Part shown: positions 24,240 through 33,939 of the stretch, piece after piece | Layout of the letters: each line of letters starts with the position of its first letter | Numbering within the stretch: position 1 is the stretch's first letter | Assembly (NCBI RefSeq): GCF_014855495.1 | Contig: NZ_JACYFJ010000002.1 | Coordinates: 1 to 64,000 of the forward strand | DNA: 64,000 nucleotides | Source: Euzebyella saccharophila | GTDB lineage: Bacteria; Bacteroidota; Bacteroidia; Flavobacteriales; Flavobacteriaceae | Direction of reading: 5' to 3' | The notes under the pieces: model-generated | The model's database searches: none | Told to the model about the DNA's origin: nothing | What the model saw: the letters and a program-made list of their open reading frames with translations, nothing else | Program-made: the position numbers and the translations under genes

Positions 24240-24247
24240 TATTTTCG
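24240..24247 (+). promoter_or_regulatory. -7-like element of FMN reductase operon
   Basis: TATTTTCG, one base from TAnnTTTG, 24 bases before the start codon. The same octamer stands before ilvC and gapN. Confidence 0.3.
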
Positions 24248-24271
24248 CTAAATCACATATTTACCTTCATT

Positions 24272-24805
24272 ATGGCTAAGATTTTAGCATTTGCGGGAAG
24301 CAATTCTTCCCGATCCATTAATTACAAATTAGTAAAACACACGGTTGAGGATATAAAAGACCATGATGTACAGTTATTGAACTTGGCCAATTTTCCGTTT
24401 CCCATGTACAGCGAGGATTTTGAAAAGGAGAATGGATATTCCAACTCCATGATCGAGCTCAAAGATGATATTAGTGCCGCTGATGGACTAATTATCTCCG
24501 TAAACGAACATAACGGTAATCCCTCAGCTTACTTTAAAAATCTTTTGGATTGGCTTTCGAGGTTAGAGCGTAATTTTATGCAGGACAAACCGGTTCTTTT
24601 GATGTCTACAGCCTCTGGCAAGCGTGGAGGTATTGGCGCCATTGCTGTTATTCAGAATCTATTGCCCCGTTTTGGTGCTGAGGTGGTATCTACTTTTACA
24701 CTCCCGCTTTTTAAAGAAAATTTAGGCGATGGGAAGAAAATTTTGGATTCGGATTTGGCACAGAAACACAAAGAGGCCCTAGAATCCTTTCTTGGTAAAT
24801 TATAA
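24272..24805 (+). CDS. NADPH-dependent FMN reductase
   Basis: A 177-residue flavodoxin-fold reductase. The phosphate-binding loop FAGSNSSRSINYKLV (about 7-22), SVNEHNGNPSAYFKNLLDWLSR (about 75-98) and LLMSTASGKRGG (about 108-120) are characteristic of the NADPH-dependent FMN reductase family, which reduces flavins or quinones. It is a soluble dimer or tetramer. It starts the run with pabB and tilS; the pabB-like gene begins 12 bases after its stop codon. Confidence 0.9.
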   Translation: MAKILAFAGSNSSRSINYKLVKHTVEDIKDHDVQLLNLANFPFPMYSEDFEKENGYSNSMIELKDDISAADGLIISVNEHNGNPSAYFKNLLDWLSRLERNFMQDKPVLLMSTASGKRGGIGAIAVIQNLLPRFGAEVVSTFTLPLFKENLGDGKKILDSDLAQKHKEALESFLGKL

Positions 24806-24817
24806 AAATTTCCTTTT

Positions 24818-26119
24818 TTGCGTAGTACCAGAACATTCTCGCTAAAGAAAACGCAAGAATTCAAGGATCAACTTCTTCATTGGTCCAGACAATATGAGGA
24901 GGTACTTTGGTTGGATAGCAATAATCATGTATCTGATTATAGTTCTTTTGAGGTCCTAATGGCTGCGGACGCCCTAACATCTATAAAAACCGATTATGAA
25001 AACGCATTTCAGAAGCTGGAAGAATATAGAAGGGAAACCAACGATTGGATTTTTGGATATCTTTCCTATGATTTAAAAAACGACCAAGAAAATCTTTGCT
25101 CAAAAAACCATGACGGTGCAGGTTTTCCAGAGATGTGCTTTTTTCAGCCCAAAAAGCTCATTTGGGTCAAAGCGGGCCAAATCCATTTTAGTTACTTAAA
25201 GGTTGTGGAAGATGAACTTCTTTCCGATTTTGAGGTAATTAGTGGAATTCGGCTTGAGAAGGATAAAGCTTTGGAGGTCAAAAATGATGTTCATATAAAA
25301 CTTAGAATGTTCAAAGATGAATATTTTAAGCAAGTCAGTTCGCTTCTAAGTCACATTCACCGAGGAGATATTTACGAGGCCAACTTTTGTCAGGAGTTCT
25401 TTGCTGAAAATACCCATTTAGATGCTTTATCAACTTACAAGCGTCTCAATAGCATTTCTAAAGCTCCTTTTGCCTGTTATTTAAAAATTTGGGACAACTA
25501 TTTACTTAGTGCTTCTCCGGAAAGATATCTGAGAAAGAGAGGTGATGAGGTAATTTCCCAACCCATAAAGGGTACTGCCAAACGCTCCAAGGATTTTTTG
25601 GAAGATGAAGAGCTTAAAAGAAAATTACGAGAGGATGAAAAAGAGCGTGCCGAAAACATAATGATCGTTGATCTAGTGCGTAATGATTTGGCCAAACATG
25701 CCGTAAAGGGAGGGGTGACGGTAGAGGAACTTTGCGAAATATATACCTACGAGCAAGTGCATCAAATGGTCTCTACGGTATCAGCTCAAATGAAAAAAGG
25801 GGGAAGTCCCGTAGCCATTCTTAGGGATTCTTTTCCCATGGGGAGTATGACGGGAGCCCCAAAAATATCCGCAATGAAACTGATTGAGTCCCATGAAAAC
25901 TTTAAAAGGGGATTGTACAGCGGTGCCGTAGGTTATTTTGATCCGGATGGAAATTTTGATTTCAATGTAGTAATACGGAGTATTGTCTACCAGGATTCCA
26001 AAAAATACGTGTCTTTTTCAGTAGGTAGTGCCATAACCGCAAAGGCCATACCTGAAAAAGAGTATGAAGAATGTTTATTGAAAGCGAAGGCAATGAGACA
26101 TGTATTGGAAAATGGCTGA
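24818..26119 (+). CDS. pabB: aminodeoxychorismate synthase component I
   Basis: A 433-residue chorismate-binding enzyme of the PabB/TrpE family. The C-terminal catalytic domain is clear: RGDIYEANFCQEF, YLLSASPERYL, ISQPIKGTAKR, EKERAENIMIVDLVRNDL, HQMVSTVSAQMKKG, FPMGSMTGAPKISAMKLIE and GLYSGAVGYFDPDG. With a glutaminase partner it makes aminodeoxychorismate for folate; the partner PabA/TrpG is not in this window. PabB is preferred over TrpE because the N-terminal part is short and no trp genes are near. The only early start is TTG at 24818, since the first ATG would remove 48 residues. Confidence 0.88.
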   Translation: MRSTRTFSLKKTQEFKDQLLHWSRQYEEVLWLDSNNHVSDYSSFEVLMAADALTSIKTDYENAFQKLEEYRRETNDWIFGYLSYDLKNDQENLCSKNHDGAGFPEMCFFQPKKLIWVKAGQIHFSYLKVVEDELLSDFEVISGIRLEKDKALEVKNDVHIKLRMFKDEYFKQVSSLLSHIHRGDIYEANFCQEFFAENTHLDALSTYKRLNSISKAPFACYLKIWDNYLLSASPERYLRKRGDEVISQPIKGTAKRSKDFLEDEELKRKLREDEKERAENIMIVDLVRNDLAKHAVKGGVTVEELCEIYTYEQVHQMVSTVSAQMKKGGSPVAILRDSFPMGSMTGAPKISAMKLIESHENFKRGLYSGAVGYFDPDGNFDFNVVIRSIVYQDSKKYVSFSVGSAITAKAIPEKEYEECLLKAKAMRHVLENG

Positions 26120-26169
26120 TCCAGCAATCTTCAAAAGCTAAATAAAAAATTAGGCTCTGCTATCTTTTG

Positions 26170-26177
26170 TATCTTTG
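26170..26177 (+). promoter_or_regulatory. -7 element directly before tilS
   Basis: TATCTTTG, an exact TAnnTTTG, ends five bases before the tilS ATG at 26183, so a transcript from it would have almost no leader. No -33 match is seen. tilS may have its own leaderless promoter beside read-through from pabB. Confidence 0.4.
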
Positions 26178-26182
26178 CCGCC

Positions 26183-27487
26183 ATGTTCGAGGCCTTCAAA
26201 AATCATATTGAAATTAACTTTCCGCATTTAAAAAATAAGTCTTCCTTGTTGGCTTGCAGTGGTGGTGTGGATAGTATGGTCTTGGCCTCTTTATTCTACA
26301 AATTAAGATTACCTTTTGTATTGGCCCACTGCAATTTTAAACTTAGAGGAGAGGCTAGTGATGGGGATGAAAAACTGGTAAGGGATTTTGCTACCTCAAA
26401 TAAAATAAAATTTATTTCAACTAGTTTTGATACAATTGGTTATATAAATAAAAATAAAGTATCACTTCAAGTAGGTGCTAGAGAGTTGAGGTACAATTGG
26501 TTTGCAAAGGTTATGGAAGAAGAGCGCTTGGAAACCTTGGTAACGGCTCATCATGCAGACGATAACCTTGAGACCTTTTTAATCAATCTTTCTCGGGGTA
26601 CAGGTTTGGAAGGTCTAACTGGAATTCCTGAGAAAACGGAATCAATATCTAGACCACTACTTCCTTTTTCTAGAATTGAAATTTTAGAATTTGCAAAACA
26701 ATACGCTATTTCTTGGAGGGAAGATGCCAGTAATAAAGAGACCAAATACCTGCGCAACCAAATAAGGCATGATTTGGCCCCCTTGTTAAAAGACCTTAAC
26801 CCTTCCTTTTTGGAGAATTTTAAAAAGACTCAATTTTTTTTAAATCAATCTGCTGATATATTGAACGATAGGATATCTTATCTAAAGAAAAAGTTATTTA
26901 TAGTGGAACGGGAAGATGTCAAAATAAAAGTAGAGAATTTACTTAATTTACATCCCTTAGAAGGGTATTTGTACCATCTTTTTAACGAATATGGTTTTAC
27001 CACAATCAGGGATTTAGTTCAACTTACAAAGTCGGGTTCCGGTAAAGAACTACAATCTAAATCCCATCGTTTATTAAGGGATCGGGAGCATCTTATTTTG
27101 ACTAAAATAGATGACAAAGGGAGTAATAGCTATTTGATACATGAGGGTGTGCATTTAATCTCCGAGCCGATATCCTTGAAGATGGAATTAGTAAGGGAAA
27201 TACAGGAGAGAGATGCTAACATACTTTATGTCGATAAAAATTCGTTAAAGTATCCCTTGGAAGTAAGGCGATGGAAAAATGGCGACTATTTTTATCCGTT
27301 CGGGATGAAGGGAAAGAAAAAAGTATCCAAATTTTTTAAGGATGAAAAGTTAAGTCGGTTTGAAAAGGAAAAACAGTGGCTTCTTTGCTCCGGCAATAAG
27401 GTAGTTTGGATAGTAGGTTTAAGGGGGGATGACCGATTTAAAGTTACAGATTCAACTACGGAAATTTTAAAATTTAGTTTAAATTAA
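26183..27487 (+). CDS. tilS: tRNA(Ile)-lysidine synthetase
   Basis: A 434-residue PP-loop ATPase that converts cytidine 34 of the minor isoleucine tRNA (CAU) to lysidine; essential for decoding AUA. The PP-loop ACSGGVDSMVL is at about 24-34, followed by LAHCNFKLRGEASDGDEKLV and VTAHHADDNLETFLINLSRGTG, then LRNQIRHDLAPLL. The C-terminal TilS domain with YPFGMKGKKKVSKFFKDEKL is present. Length is standard. It overlaps the dsbD-like gene by one base (TAATG). Confidence 0.95.
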   Translation: MFEAFKNHIEINFPHLKNKSSLLACSGGVDSMVLASLFYKLRLPFVLAHCNFKLRGEASDGDEKLVRDFATSNKIKFISTSFDTIGYINKNKVSLQVGARELRYNWFAKVMEEERLETLVTAHHADDNLETFLINLSRGTGLEGLTGIPEKTESISRPLLPFSRIEILEFAKQYAISWREDASNKETKYLRNQIRHDLAPLLKDLNPSFLENFKKTQFFLNQSADILNDRISYLKKKLFIVEREDVKIKVENLLNLHPLEGYLYHLFNEYGFTTIRDLVQLTKSGSGKELQSKSHRLLRDREHLILTKIDDKGSNSYLIHEGVHLISEPISLKMELVREIQERDANILYVDKNSLKYPLEVRRWKNGDYFYPFGMKGKKKVSKFFKDEKLSRFEKEKQWLLCSGNKVVWIVGLRGDDRFKVTDSTTEILKFSLN

Positions 27488-29448
27488 TGCATAAGATATT
27501 GATATTTATTTCATTGTTATTTAGTTTTTTACCTGTTTTTTCTCAAACGGATGAGAAGCCAGTTGCTTTTGAAACGGAGGTAAACAAGATGTCAGAAACT
27601 GAATATGAGCTTATCATTAAAGCGATTATTTATGAAGGTTGGCATGTATATTCTCAAAATACAGCCGAGGGTGGTTCCCTTCCCAGTGAGTTTATCTATA
27701 AAAAGGCTGGTACGGACTATGAATTGGTGGGGCCAACCACTGAAAGTGAAACCATTACAGAGTATAGTGACATATTTGAGGTAGATGAGACGTTTTTTAA
27801 GGAAAAGGCGGTTTTTACTCAAAAAATCAAACTACTTGACCCCGGAGTTAATCAAATTGATGTCAATCTGTTTTATCAGGTCTGTAAGGAGGTTTGTATT
27901 CCCGTGGACCATGATTTTACCTTTGTTCTGGATGGGGGGGTAGCTGTTAAAGAAGAAAAGGTAATAGATGATAGAAGCAAAGGATTGGCTTCCTCACTTC
28001 AGCTAGATTTAAAAAACAAAGAGCTTTTAAGGGGGGCTGGGGAAGTTTCAGAATCAGGTTCAGGTTTATGGATGGTTTTTGGATTGGGTTTTCTTGGTGG
28101 TCTTATCGCCCTGTTGACTCCGTGCGTATTTCCAATGATTCCGTTGACCGTGTCTTTCTTTACCAAACACTCGGAAAAGCGTTCAAAAGGTATAGCAAAT
28201 GCACTTTTGTACGGTTTCTTTATCGTGCTTATCTATTTTTTGTTAAGCCTGCCTTTTCACTTGTTCGATTCGGTTGATTCACAAATACTTAACACGATAG
28301 CTACAAACATTTGGTTGAACCTAGTTTTCTTTCTGGTTTTTATCTTTTTTGCGTTTTCATTTTTTGGGTACTATGAGTTGACCTTACCAAGTTCTTGGGC
28401 CAATAAAATGGATGCAGCTTCCGCAAAAATAGGTGGAGGAATTGGAATCTTTTTTATGGCGGTTACCTTGGCTATTGTATCCTTTTCATGTACCGGGCCT
28501 ATATTGGGCGGTTTGCTGGGGAGTACAGTTTTGGAAGAAGGCGATGTGGCTTTTAACCTGAGCGCTGGTATGACCGGATTTGGCTTGGCATTGGCGCTGC
28601 CCTTCGCATTGTTCGCCCTCTTTCCGGCTTGGCTCAATTCGTTACCTAAGTCAGGTGGCTGGATGAATACCGTAAAAGTGGTTCTTGGATTTTTGGAATT
28701 GGCCTTGGCCCTAAAATTTTTAAGCAATGCCGATATGGTAGGCAACTGGGGAATTTTAAAAAGGGAAATCTTTTTAGGAATTTGGGTTGTGTTGTTCGTA
28801 TTGATGACCTTGTATCTCTTTGGAATTTTTCGTTTTCCGCATGACGGGCCAAAGCAAAAACTTTCTGTACCTAGAATAACCCTTGGTGTAGCCAGTGCGG
28901 GAATTTCAGTGTATCTAATACTTGGCTTGTTTACTATTTCAAACTTAAAAATGTTGAGCGGTTTTCCACCACCTTCTTTTTATAGTGTTTTTGAAACGGA
29001 AAGCGACTGCCCGCTTGGTTTGGAATGCTATAAAGATTTTAATACCGGGTGGGAAGTGGCTAAGAAAACAAATAAACCTATTCTATTGGATTTTACGGGT
29101 TGGGCCTGTGTCAACTGCCGTAAGATGGAAGAAAACGTTTGGAGCGAACCCAATATTTTTTCTATCATCAATGAAGATTACATTTTAATTTCACTTTATG
29201 TGGATGACCGAAAAGAACTTCCGGAAGATCAGCAATTCAATTTTAAGTTTGAATCAGGAAGGGTAAAAAGTATAGAGACCATAGGGCAGAAATGGGGTAC
29301 GTTCCAGACCATTAATTTTAATGCGGCATCGCAACCCTATTATGTTTTGCTTTCGCCAAATATGGAAATTTTAAATGAGGCCGTGCAATATACAGATGCC
29401 GAAACCTATGAAAAATGGTTGAAACAAGGGCTGGCCAAACTGCCTTGA
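27487..29448 (+). CDS. dsbD: DsbD-like thiol:disulfide interchange protein
   Basis: A 653-residue protein with signal peptide (MHKILIFISLLFSFLPVFS), an N-terminal periplasmic DsbD-alpha-like domain with the Cys pair in YQVCKEVCIPV (about 137-146), eight membrane segments carrying TPCVFPMIPLTVSFF and FSCTGPILGGLLG (the two intramembrane Cys), and a C-terminal thioredoxin-like domain with WACVNCRKME. It carries reducing equivalents from cytoplasmic thioredoxin to periplasmic proteins. All three Cys pairs are intact. Translationally coupled to tilS. Confidence 0.92.
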   Translation: MHKILIFISLLFSFLPVFSQTDEKPVAFETEVNKMSETEYELIIKAIIYEGWHVYSQNTAEGGSLPSEFIYKKAGTDYELVGPTTESETITEYSDIFEVDETFFKEKAVFTQKIKLLDPGVNQIDVNLFYQVCKEVCIPVDHDFTFVLDGGVAVKEEKVIDDRSKGLASSLQLDLKNKELLRGAGEVSESGSGLWMVFGLGFLGGLIALLTPCVFPMIPLTVSFFTKHSEKRSKGIANALLYGFFIVLIYFLLSLPFHLFDSVDSQILNTIATNIWLNLVFFLVFIFFAFSFFGYYELTLPSSWANKMDAASAKIGGGIGIFFMAVTLAIVSFSCTGPILGGLLGSTVLEEGDVAFNLSAGMTGFGLALALPFALFALFPAWLNSLPKSGGWMNTVKVVLGFLELALALKFLSNADMVGNWGILKREIFLGIWVVLFVLMTLYLFGIFRFPHDGPKQKLSVPRITLGVASAGISVYLILGLFTISNLKMLSGFPPPSFYSVFETESDCPLGLECYKDFNTGWEVAKKTNKPILLDFTGWACVNCRKMEENVWSEPNIFSIINEDYILISLYVDDRKELPEDQQFNFKFESGRVKSIETIGQKWGTFQTINFNAASQPYYVLLSPNMEILNEAVQYTDAETYEKWLKQGLAKLP

Positions 29449-29486
29449 TTACAGGCTCAAATATTACAAATAATTAAACTGTACAA

Positions 29487-29522
29487 GCTGAACAAATAGG
29501 GTTGTTGAGCATTCTTTTTTTT
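29487..29522 (+). terminator. terminator after dsbD
   Basis: GCT-G-AACAA (29487-29495) pairs with TTGTT-G-AGC (29502-29510) around one mismatch, followed by ATTC and a T-run. Confidence 0.6.
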
Positions 29523-29609
29523 GAATGGGTAGAAAACAAAAGTTGTAAGGTATTTTTATTATTTCCACTTAAAGAGTAACTTCAACCAAGTAAGTTTAAA
29601 CTCTTTCCC

Positions 29610-31991
29610 TTGAAAAAATTTATTTGGATTTTCTTAGGCCTGATAATTTTCTTGTTGTTTGCTTTTTTGATTTTCGGCTATAGCCTTAAGCCTAACTATA
29701 GTGGTAACCAAAACCTGTCAGGGCTTTCGCAGGAGGTTACCGTGCATTATGATTCCTATGGAATTCCGCATATATATGGAGCTAACGAAAAAGATGCTTT
29801 TAAGGCCTTAGGTTATGTACATGCCCAAGACCGACTTTGGCAAATGGAATTATTGCGTAGAATTGGTAGCGGTGGTCTGTCGGAACTATTTGGTAAAGAT
29901 TTGATAGGAACGGATAAATTTTTTCTCGCATTGGGAATTGACGACGCCTCCAAAGAGGTAGTTTCCCAATTAAACTCTCAAAATATTGGGGTGCAACTAA
30001 CCCAGGCCTATTTGGATGGCATCAACCAGTTTTTGGATAAAGGGCCTACACCTATTGAGTTTTACCTTACTGGAATTGAGAAACGCCCTTTTGAAATTAA
30101 GGATGTATATAATATCATGGGGTATATGGCCTTTAGTTTTGCCATGGCTCACAAGACGGATCCTTTATTGTCAGAAATCAATAATCGCTTAGGGCCTGAA
30201 TATTTAAAGGATTTAGCTGTCCATAGTGATACTTCTACGGTTTGGTTACAAAATAACCCGCATCAATCTTACGATATTGCATCGGATAACATGACAGCCA
30301 AAGTTTTTAAATCCTTGAAAAAACTCAGTATTCCCCTTTTTGAAGGAAGTAATAGCTGGGTTTTGGGGCCTAAAAAAACTAAAAACGGTAAAGTTATTTT
30401 TGCGAATGATCCGCATATTGGATTTTCCCAACCCTCAGTTTGGTATGAAGCTCATGTGGTTTCTCCGGAGTATGAAAAATATGGATACCATATCGCCGGG
30501 CTACCCTTTCCTCTTTTGGGTCACGATAGAAATTTGGCTTATGGTATGACCATGTTTGAAAATGATGATGTCGATTTTTATAAAGAGAAAATCCATCCAA
30601 CGGACAGCACCAAATACCTGTACAAGGGCTCTTGGCAGTCATTTAAAAGAGTGAAAAAAAGCATAAAGGTCAAGGACTCGGCGACCATCGATTTTTCATA
30701 TAAGGTAACTAAACGTGGTCCCATTTTAAATGGTATTGCCGATCAGATAAAGGGAAATGAGTCCATTTCAATGTGGTGGGTATATACGCAAGGGGAGAAC
30801 AAGATTATGGACGCTCTGTACAGTTTGTCCCATTCAAACAACATAGACGATTTTAGGGACGGGCTTAAGGATATTCATGCTCCGGGATTGAACATTATGT
30901 ATGGAGATGCACAAGATAATGTGGCCTGGTGGGCCAGCGCTCAATTGTATCACATACCGGATTCTGTAAATACTAAAATGGTGTACACGGGAGATAATTA
31001 TTTGGATGATGAGAAACAATATTTGGATTTTAACCAAAATCCGCAATCGGAAAATCCACCGGCCGGTTATGTCTATTCGGCCAACAATCAACCGGATAGT
31101 ATTGCCGGGATGTTATATCCGGGGTATTACCTGCCAGAAGACAGGGCGCGTAGGATAACAGAGTTATTGGATGCCAAAAATGACTGGAGTGCAGAAAATG
31201 TTCAGACCATGATCAATGATGTAACCTCTCCGGTTGATAAAGGGATTTTAGAGACTTTGCTAGGTAATTTAGAGATTTCTAATTTGTCAGAAAAACAACA
31301 AAAGGCGATTAATCAGCTTAAGGAGTGGGATGGAACCTATGATTTAAATAGTACCAATGCCATTTTATACCATCGGTGGACATATAATCTGCTTAAGGCA
31401 ATTTTTTTAGATGAATTGGGTCAAGACTCTTTTGATGGATTGATGTCCACTCATTTAATTAAAAGAAGTATAGCGCCGCTTTTTTCAAATCCTAAATCGG
31501 TTTGGTGGGATAATATTGAGACGGAAGAAAAGGAAACTGCCGGCCAATTAATAAACACTGCTTTTGAACAGTCGTACCGAGATTTAGTAGAAACACACGG
31601 TGAAAATATAGAGGAATGGACCTGGGATAAATTTCATCTGCTTGAACATGGTCACCCAATTGGTCAGGTAGAGGCTTTACGAAGTTATTTCAACGTGGGG
31701 CCCTTTGCCGTAAAAGGTTCTAGGGAGGTTATTAATAATTTATTCTTCCCGTATACCGATGAGGAAAATTATAAGATAAGCTCCGGACCTTCAACTAGAA
31801 GGATTATCGATTTTTCCGATATTGAAAATAGTAAAAGTATATTGCCTACGGGACAATCCGGAAACCCGTTAAGCGAACACTATAAGGATCAGGCTGAAAT
31901 GTATATCAACGGAGAATTTAGAAAAATGATGATGAACAAAGAGGAAATTGAAACAACATCCAAGTCCGTCTTGGTTCTAAAACCTGAGTAA
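29610..31991 (+). CDS. penicillin acylase family protein
   Basis: A 793-residue Ntn-hydrolase of the penicillin/acyl-homoserine-lactone acylase family, with an N-terminal membrane anchor or signal segment (FIWIFLGLIIFLLFAFLIFG). The precursor cuts itself before Ser247 in LFEG/SNSWVLG, which becomes the nucleophile; the alpha-chain motif HAQDRLWQMELLRR and the beta-chain GLPFPLLGHDRNLAYGMTMFENDDVDFY are typical. It probably works in the periplasm on an N-acyl amide that may be a signal lactone, an antibiotic or a peptide. The start is TTG; no ATG lies near. Confidence 0.9.
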   Translation: MKKFIWIFLGLIIFLLFAFLIFGYSLKPNYSGNQNLSGLSQEVTVHYDSYGIPHIYGANEKDAFKALGYVHAQDRLWQMELLRRIGSGGLSELFGKDLIGTDKFFLALGIDDASKEVVSQLNSQNIGVQLTQAYLDGINQFLDKGPTPIEFYLTGIEKRPFEIKDVYNIMGYMAFSFAMAHKTDPLLSEINNRLGPEYLKDLAVHSDTSTVWLQNNPHQSYDIASDNMTAKVFKSLKKLSIPLFEGSNSWVLGPKKTKNGKVIFANDPHIGFSQPSVWYEAHVVSPEYEKYGYHIAGLPFPLLGHDRNLAYGMTMFENDDVDFYKEKIHPTDSTKYLYKGSWQSFKRVKKSIKVKDSATIDFSYKVTKRGPILNGIADQIKGNESISMWWVYTQGENKIMDALYSLSHSNNIDDFRDGLKDIHAPGLNIMYGDAQDNVAWWASAQLYHIPDSVNTKMVYTGDNYLDDEKQYLDFNQNPQSENPPAGYVYSANNQPDSIAGMLYPGYYLPEDRARRITELLDAKNDWSAENVQTMINDVTSPVDKGILETLLGNLEISNLSEKQQKAINQLKEWDGTYDLNSTNAILYHRWTYNLLKAIFLDELGQDSFDGLMSTHLIKRSIAPLFSNPKSVWWDNIETEEKETAGQLINTAFEQSYRDLVETHGENIEEWTWDKFHLLEHGHPIGQVEALRSYFNVGPFAVKGSREVINNLFFPYTDEENYKISSGPSTRRIIDFSDIENSKSILPTGQSGNPLSEHYKDQAEMYINGEFRKMMMNKEEIETTSKSVLVLKPE

Positions 31992-32024
31992 AATTTCGAA
32001 ATCCAACCGTTTAAATAAATTAAT

Positions 32025-33560
32025 ATGCTTATAAAAGTTTATGGGAGCGCTGTGTTTGGAGTGGAAGCCACAACTATTACCTGTGAAGTAAATGTAGATA
32101 CGGGCGTTGGCTACCATTTGGTGGGGCTGCCCGATAATGCAATCAAGGAAAGTAACTACCGTATTGCTGCCGCTTTACTAAATAACGGCTATAGAATACC
32201 GGGAAAGAAAATAACGCTTAATCTAGCGCCCGCAGATTTGCGAAAAGAGGGGTCTTCCTATGACCTTACATTGGCCATGGGAATTTTGGCAGCTTCCGGA
32301 CAGATCAAATGCGAGCATATAGAAAAATATATTATCATGGGGGAGCTTTCCTTAGACGGAAGTCTTCATCCCATAAAAGGGGCTTTGCCAATCGCTATAA
32401 AAGCTAGGGAAGAGGGCTTTGAAGGTTTTATTTTGCCAAGGGAGAACGCTAAGGAGGCCGCCATTGTATCAGATGTGAAGGTTTACGGGGTGGAGAATAT
32501 TTCGGAAGTCATTAATTTTTTTGACAAAGGAGAGCCTTTGGAACAGACTATTGTGGATACTAGGGAGGAGTTTTATAAAAATCTGGACTTCCCGGAGTTT
32601 GATTTTGCGGATGTGAAGGGTCAGGAAAGTATAAAACGGTGCATGGAAATTGCCGCTGCAGGTGGGCATAACATCATTTTAATAGGACCTCCCGGTGCGG
32701 GAAAGACCATGCTGGCCAAACGGCTGCCTTCAATCTTACCACCTATGACCTTGCATGAGGCCTTGGAGACTACAAAAATCCATAGTGTGGTAGGTAAACT
32801 GAAAAATTTGGGATTGATGAGCCAAAGACCTTTTAGAAGTCCCCATCACACCATAAGTAGTGCTGCATTAGTAGGTGGCGGTAGTTATCCACAACCGGGA
32901 GAAATTTCCTTATCGCACAATGGAGTTTTGTTCTTGGATGAACTTCCGGAATTTGAACGTAGGGTTTTGGAGGTGATGCGCCAACCTATGGAAGATAGGG
33001 AAGTAACAATATCAAGGGCTAGGTTTACGGTTACCTACCCCAGTAGTTTTATGCTGGTGGCAAGTATGAATCCCAGTCCGGGTGGCTATTTTAATGACCC
33101 TGATGCTCCGGTTACTTCTTCACCGGCAGAAATGCAACGGTATTTAAGCAAAATTTCAGGGCCTCTGCTGGACCGTATCGATATACATATTGAAGTAACC
33201 CCTGTACCCTTTGAAAAATTATCCGAGGATAGAAAAGGGGAGAGCAGTGTGGATATTAGAAAAAGGGTAACAGCAGCACGGGAGCTACAGACCCTAAGAT
33301 TTCAAGAGCTTGAAAATGTTCATTACAATGCCCAAATGAATACCAAGCAAATTAGGGAGTACTGCAAATTGGATGAGCCTTCAAAGGAATTACTGAAAAA
33401 CGCCATGGAGCGACTCAATCTTTCCGCAAGGGCGTACGACAGAATATTGAAGGTGGCTAGAACTATAGCGGACTTGGATAATTCCGAGGTTGTTATTGGC
33501 AGTCATATAGCAGAGGCCATTCAATATAGGAGCTTGGATAGGGAGGGCTGGTTGGGGTAG
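32025..33560 (+). CDS. YifB/ComM family AAA+ ATPase
   Basis: A 511-residue Mg-chelatase-like ATPase of the YifB/ComM family. The N-terminal ChlI-like domain shows CEVNVDTGVGYHLVGLPDNAIKES; the AAA+ core has IGPPGAGKTMLAKRLPSILPP (Walker A, about 220), LFLDELPEF (Walker B) and PHHTISSAALVGGG. The C-terminal part holds YLSKISGPLLDRIDIHIEV. In competent bacteria ComM promotes branch migration during natural transformation; in others the role is open. A terminator follows. Confidence 0.93.
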   Translation: MLIKVYGSAVFGVEATTITCEVNVDTGVGYHLVGLPDNAIKESNYRIAAALLNNGYRIPGKKITLNLAPADLRKEGSSYDLTLAMGILAASGQIKCEHIEKYIIMGELSLDGSLHPIKGALPIAIKAREEGFEGFILPRENAKEAAIVSDVKVYGVENISEVINFFDKGEPLEQTIVDTREEFYKNLDFPEFDFADVKGQESIKRCMEIAAAGGHNIILIGPPGAGKTMLAKRLPSILPPMTLHEALETTKIHSVVGKLKNLGLMSQRPFRSPHHTISSAALVGGGSYPQPGEISLSHNGVLFLDELPEFERRVLEVMRQPMEDREVTISRARFTVTYPSSFMLVASMNPSPGGYFNDPDAPVTSSPAEMQRYLSKISGPLLDRIDIHIEVTPVPFEKLSEDRKGESSVDIRKRVTAARELQTLRFQELENVHYNAQMNTKQIREYCKLDEPSKELLKNAMERLNLSARAYDRILKVARTIADLDNSEVVIGSHIAEAIQYRSLDREGWLG

Positions 33561-33571
33561 ACCCAATAAAA

Positions 33572-33597
33572 AACCCACTTTTTTGACAAAGTGGGTT
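33572..33597. terminator. bidirectional terminator between yifB-like gene and 27-aa gene
   Basis: AACCCACTTT (33572-33581) pairs perfectly with AAAGTGGGTT (33588-33597). On the minus strand it is followed by a T-run (complement of 33565-33573), so it also ends the small leftward gene at 33621-33704. Confidence 0.85.
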
Positions 33598-33620
33598 CTA
33601 AATTTTTTATTACGCTAGTA

Positions 33621-33704
33621 TTAACGTTCAATATCTTTCATGATTCTAATGAACAACTGGCGTTCTTCTTCTAATCTTCGTAGTGCCTGAAGGATAACTT
33701 TCAT
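33621..33704 (-). CDS. 27-residue basic/acidic helical peptide
   Basis: A frame of 27 codons plus stop, starting MKVILQALRRLEEERQL and ending KDIER, strongly helical and charged. It has an exact -7 element TATATTTG 26 bases before its ATG and a strong terminator 24 bases behind its stop codon. The complete transcription-unit layout argues for a real small gene, though a small RNA with an incidental frame is possible. Function unknown. Confidence 0.5.
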   Translation of the reverse strand: MKVILQALRRLEEERQLFIRIMKDIER

Positions 33705-33729
33705 CTTAGTTCGGGTTTTAGATGTGTCC

Positions 33730-33737
33730 CAAATATA
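33730..33737 (-). promoter_or_regulatory. promoter of the 27-residue gene
   Basis: Minus-strand 33737-33730 reads TATATTTG, exact TAnnTTTG; no clear -33 TTTG 19 bases upstream. Confidence 0.45.
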
Positions 33738-33807
33738 AGGTGTTAGTTTAAATATCTAGATAAAATACATTTTTTTTCGATGAAATGCATCATAAAGTTT
33801 CGATAAC

Positions 33808-33836
33808 AAAAAAACCGCAGCCCATAAGGCCGCGGT
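33808..33836 (-). terminator. terminator behind the 32-residue gene
   Basis: ACCGC-A-GCC (33814-33822) pairs with GGC-C-GCGGT (33828-33836) around one mismatch, and on the minus strand seven T residues follow (complement of 33808-33814). Confidence 0.8.
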
Positions 33837-33939
33837 CATGATTAAAAGACTAAGTGTAAAACAGTGGTATTTCCTAACTACGGTATCACCCTACACCAGG
33901 TGCAATTGTATTTACCGAAATACGACTGCCATAACTACT

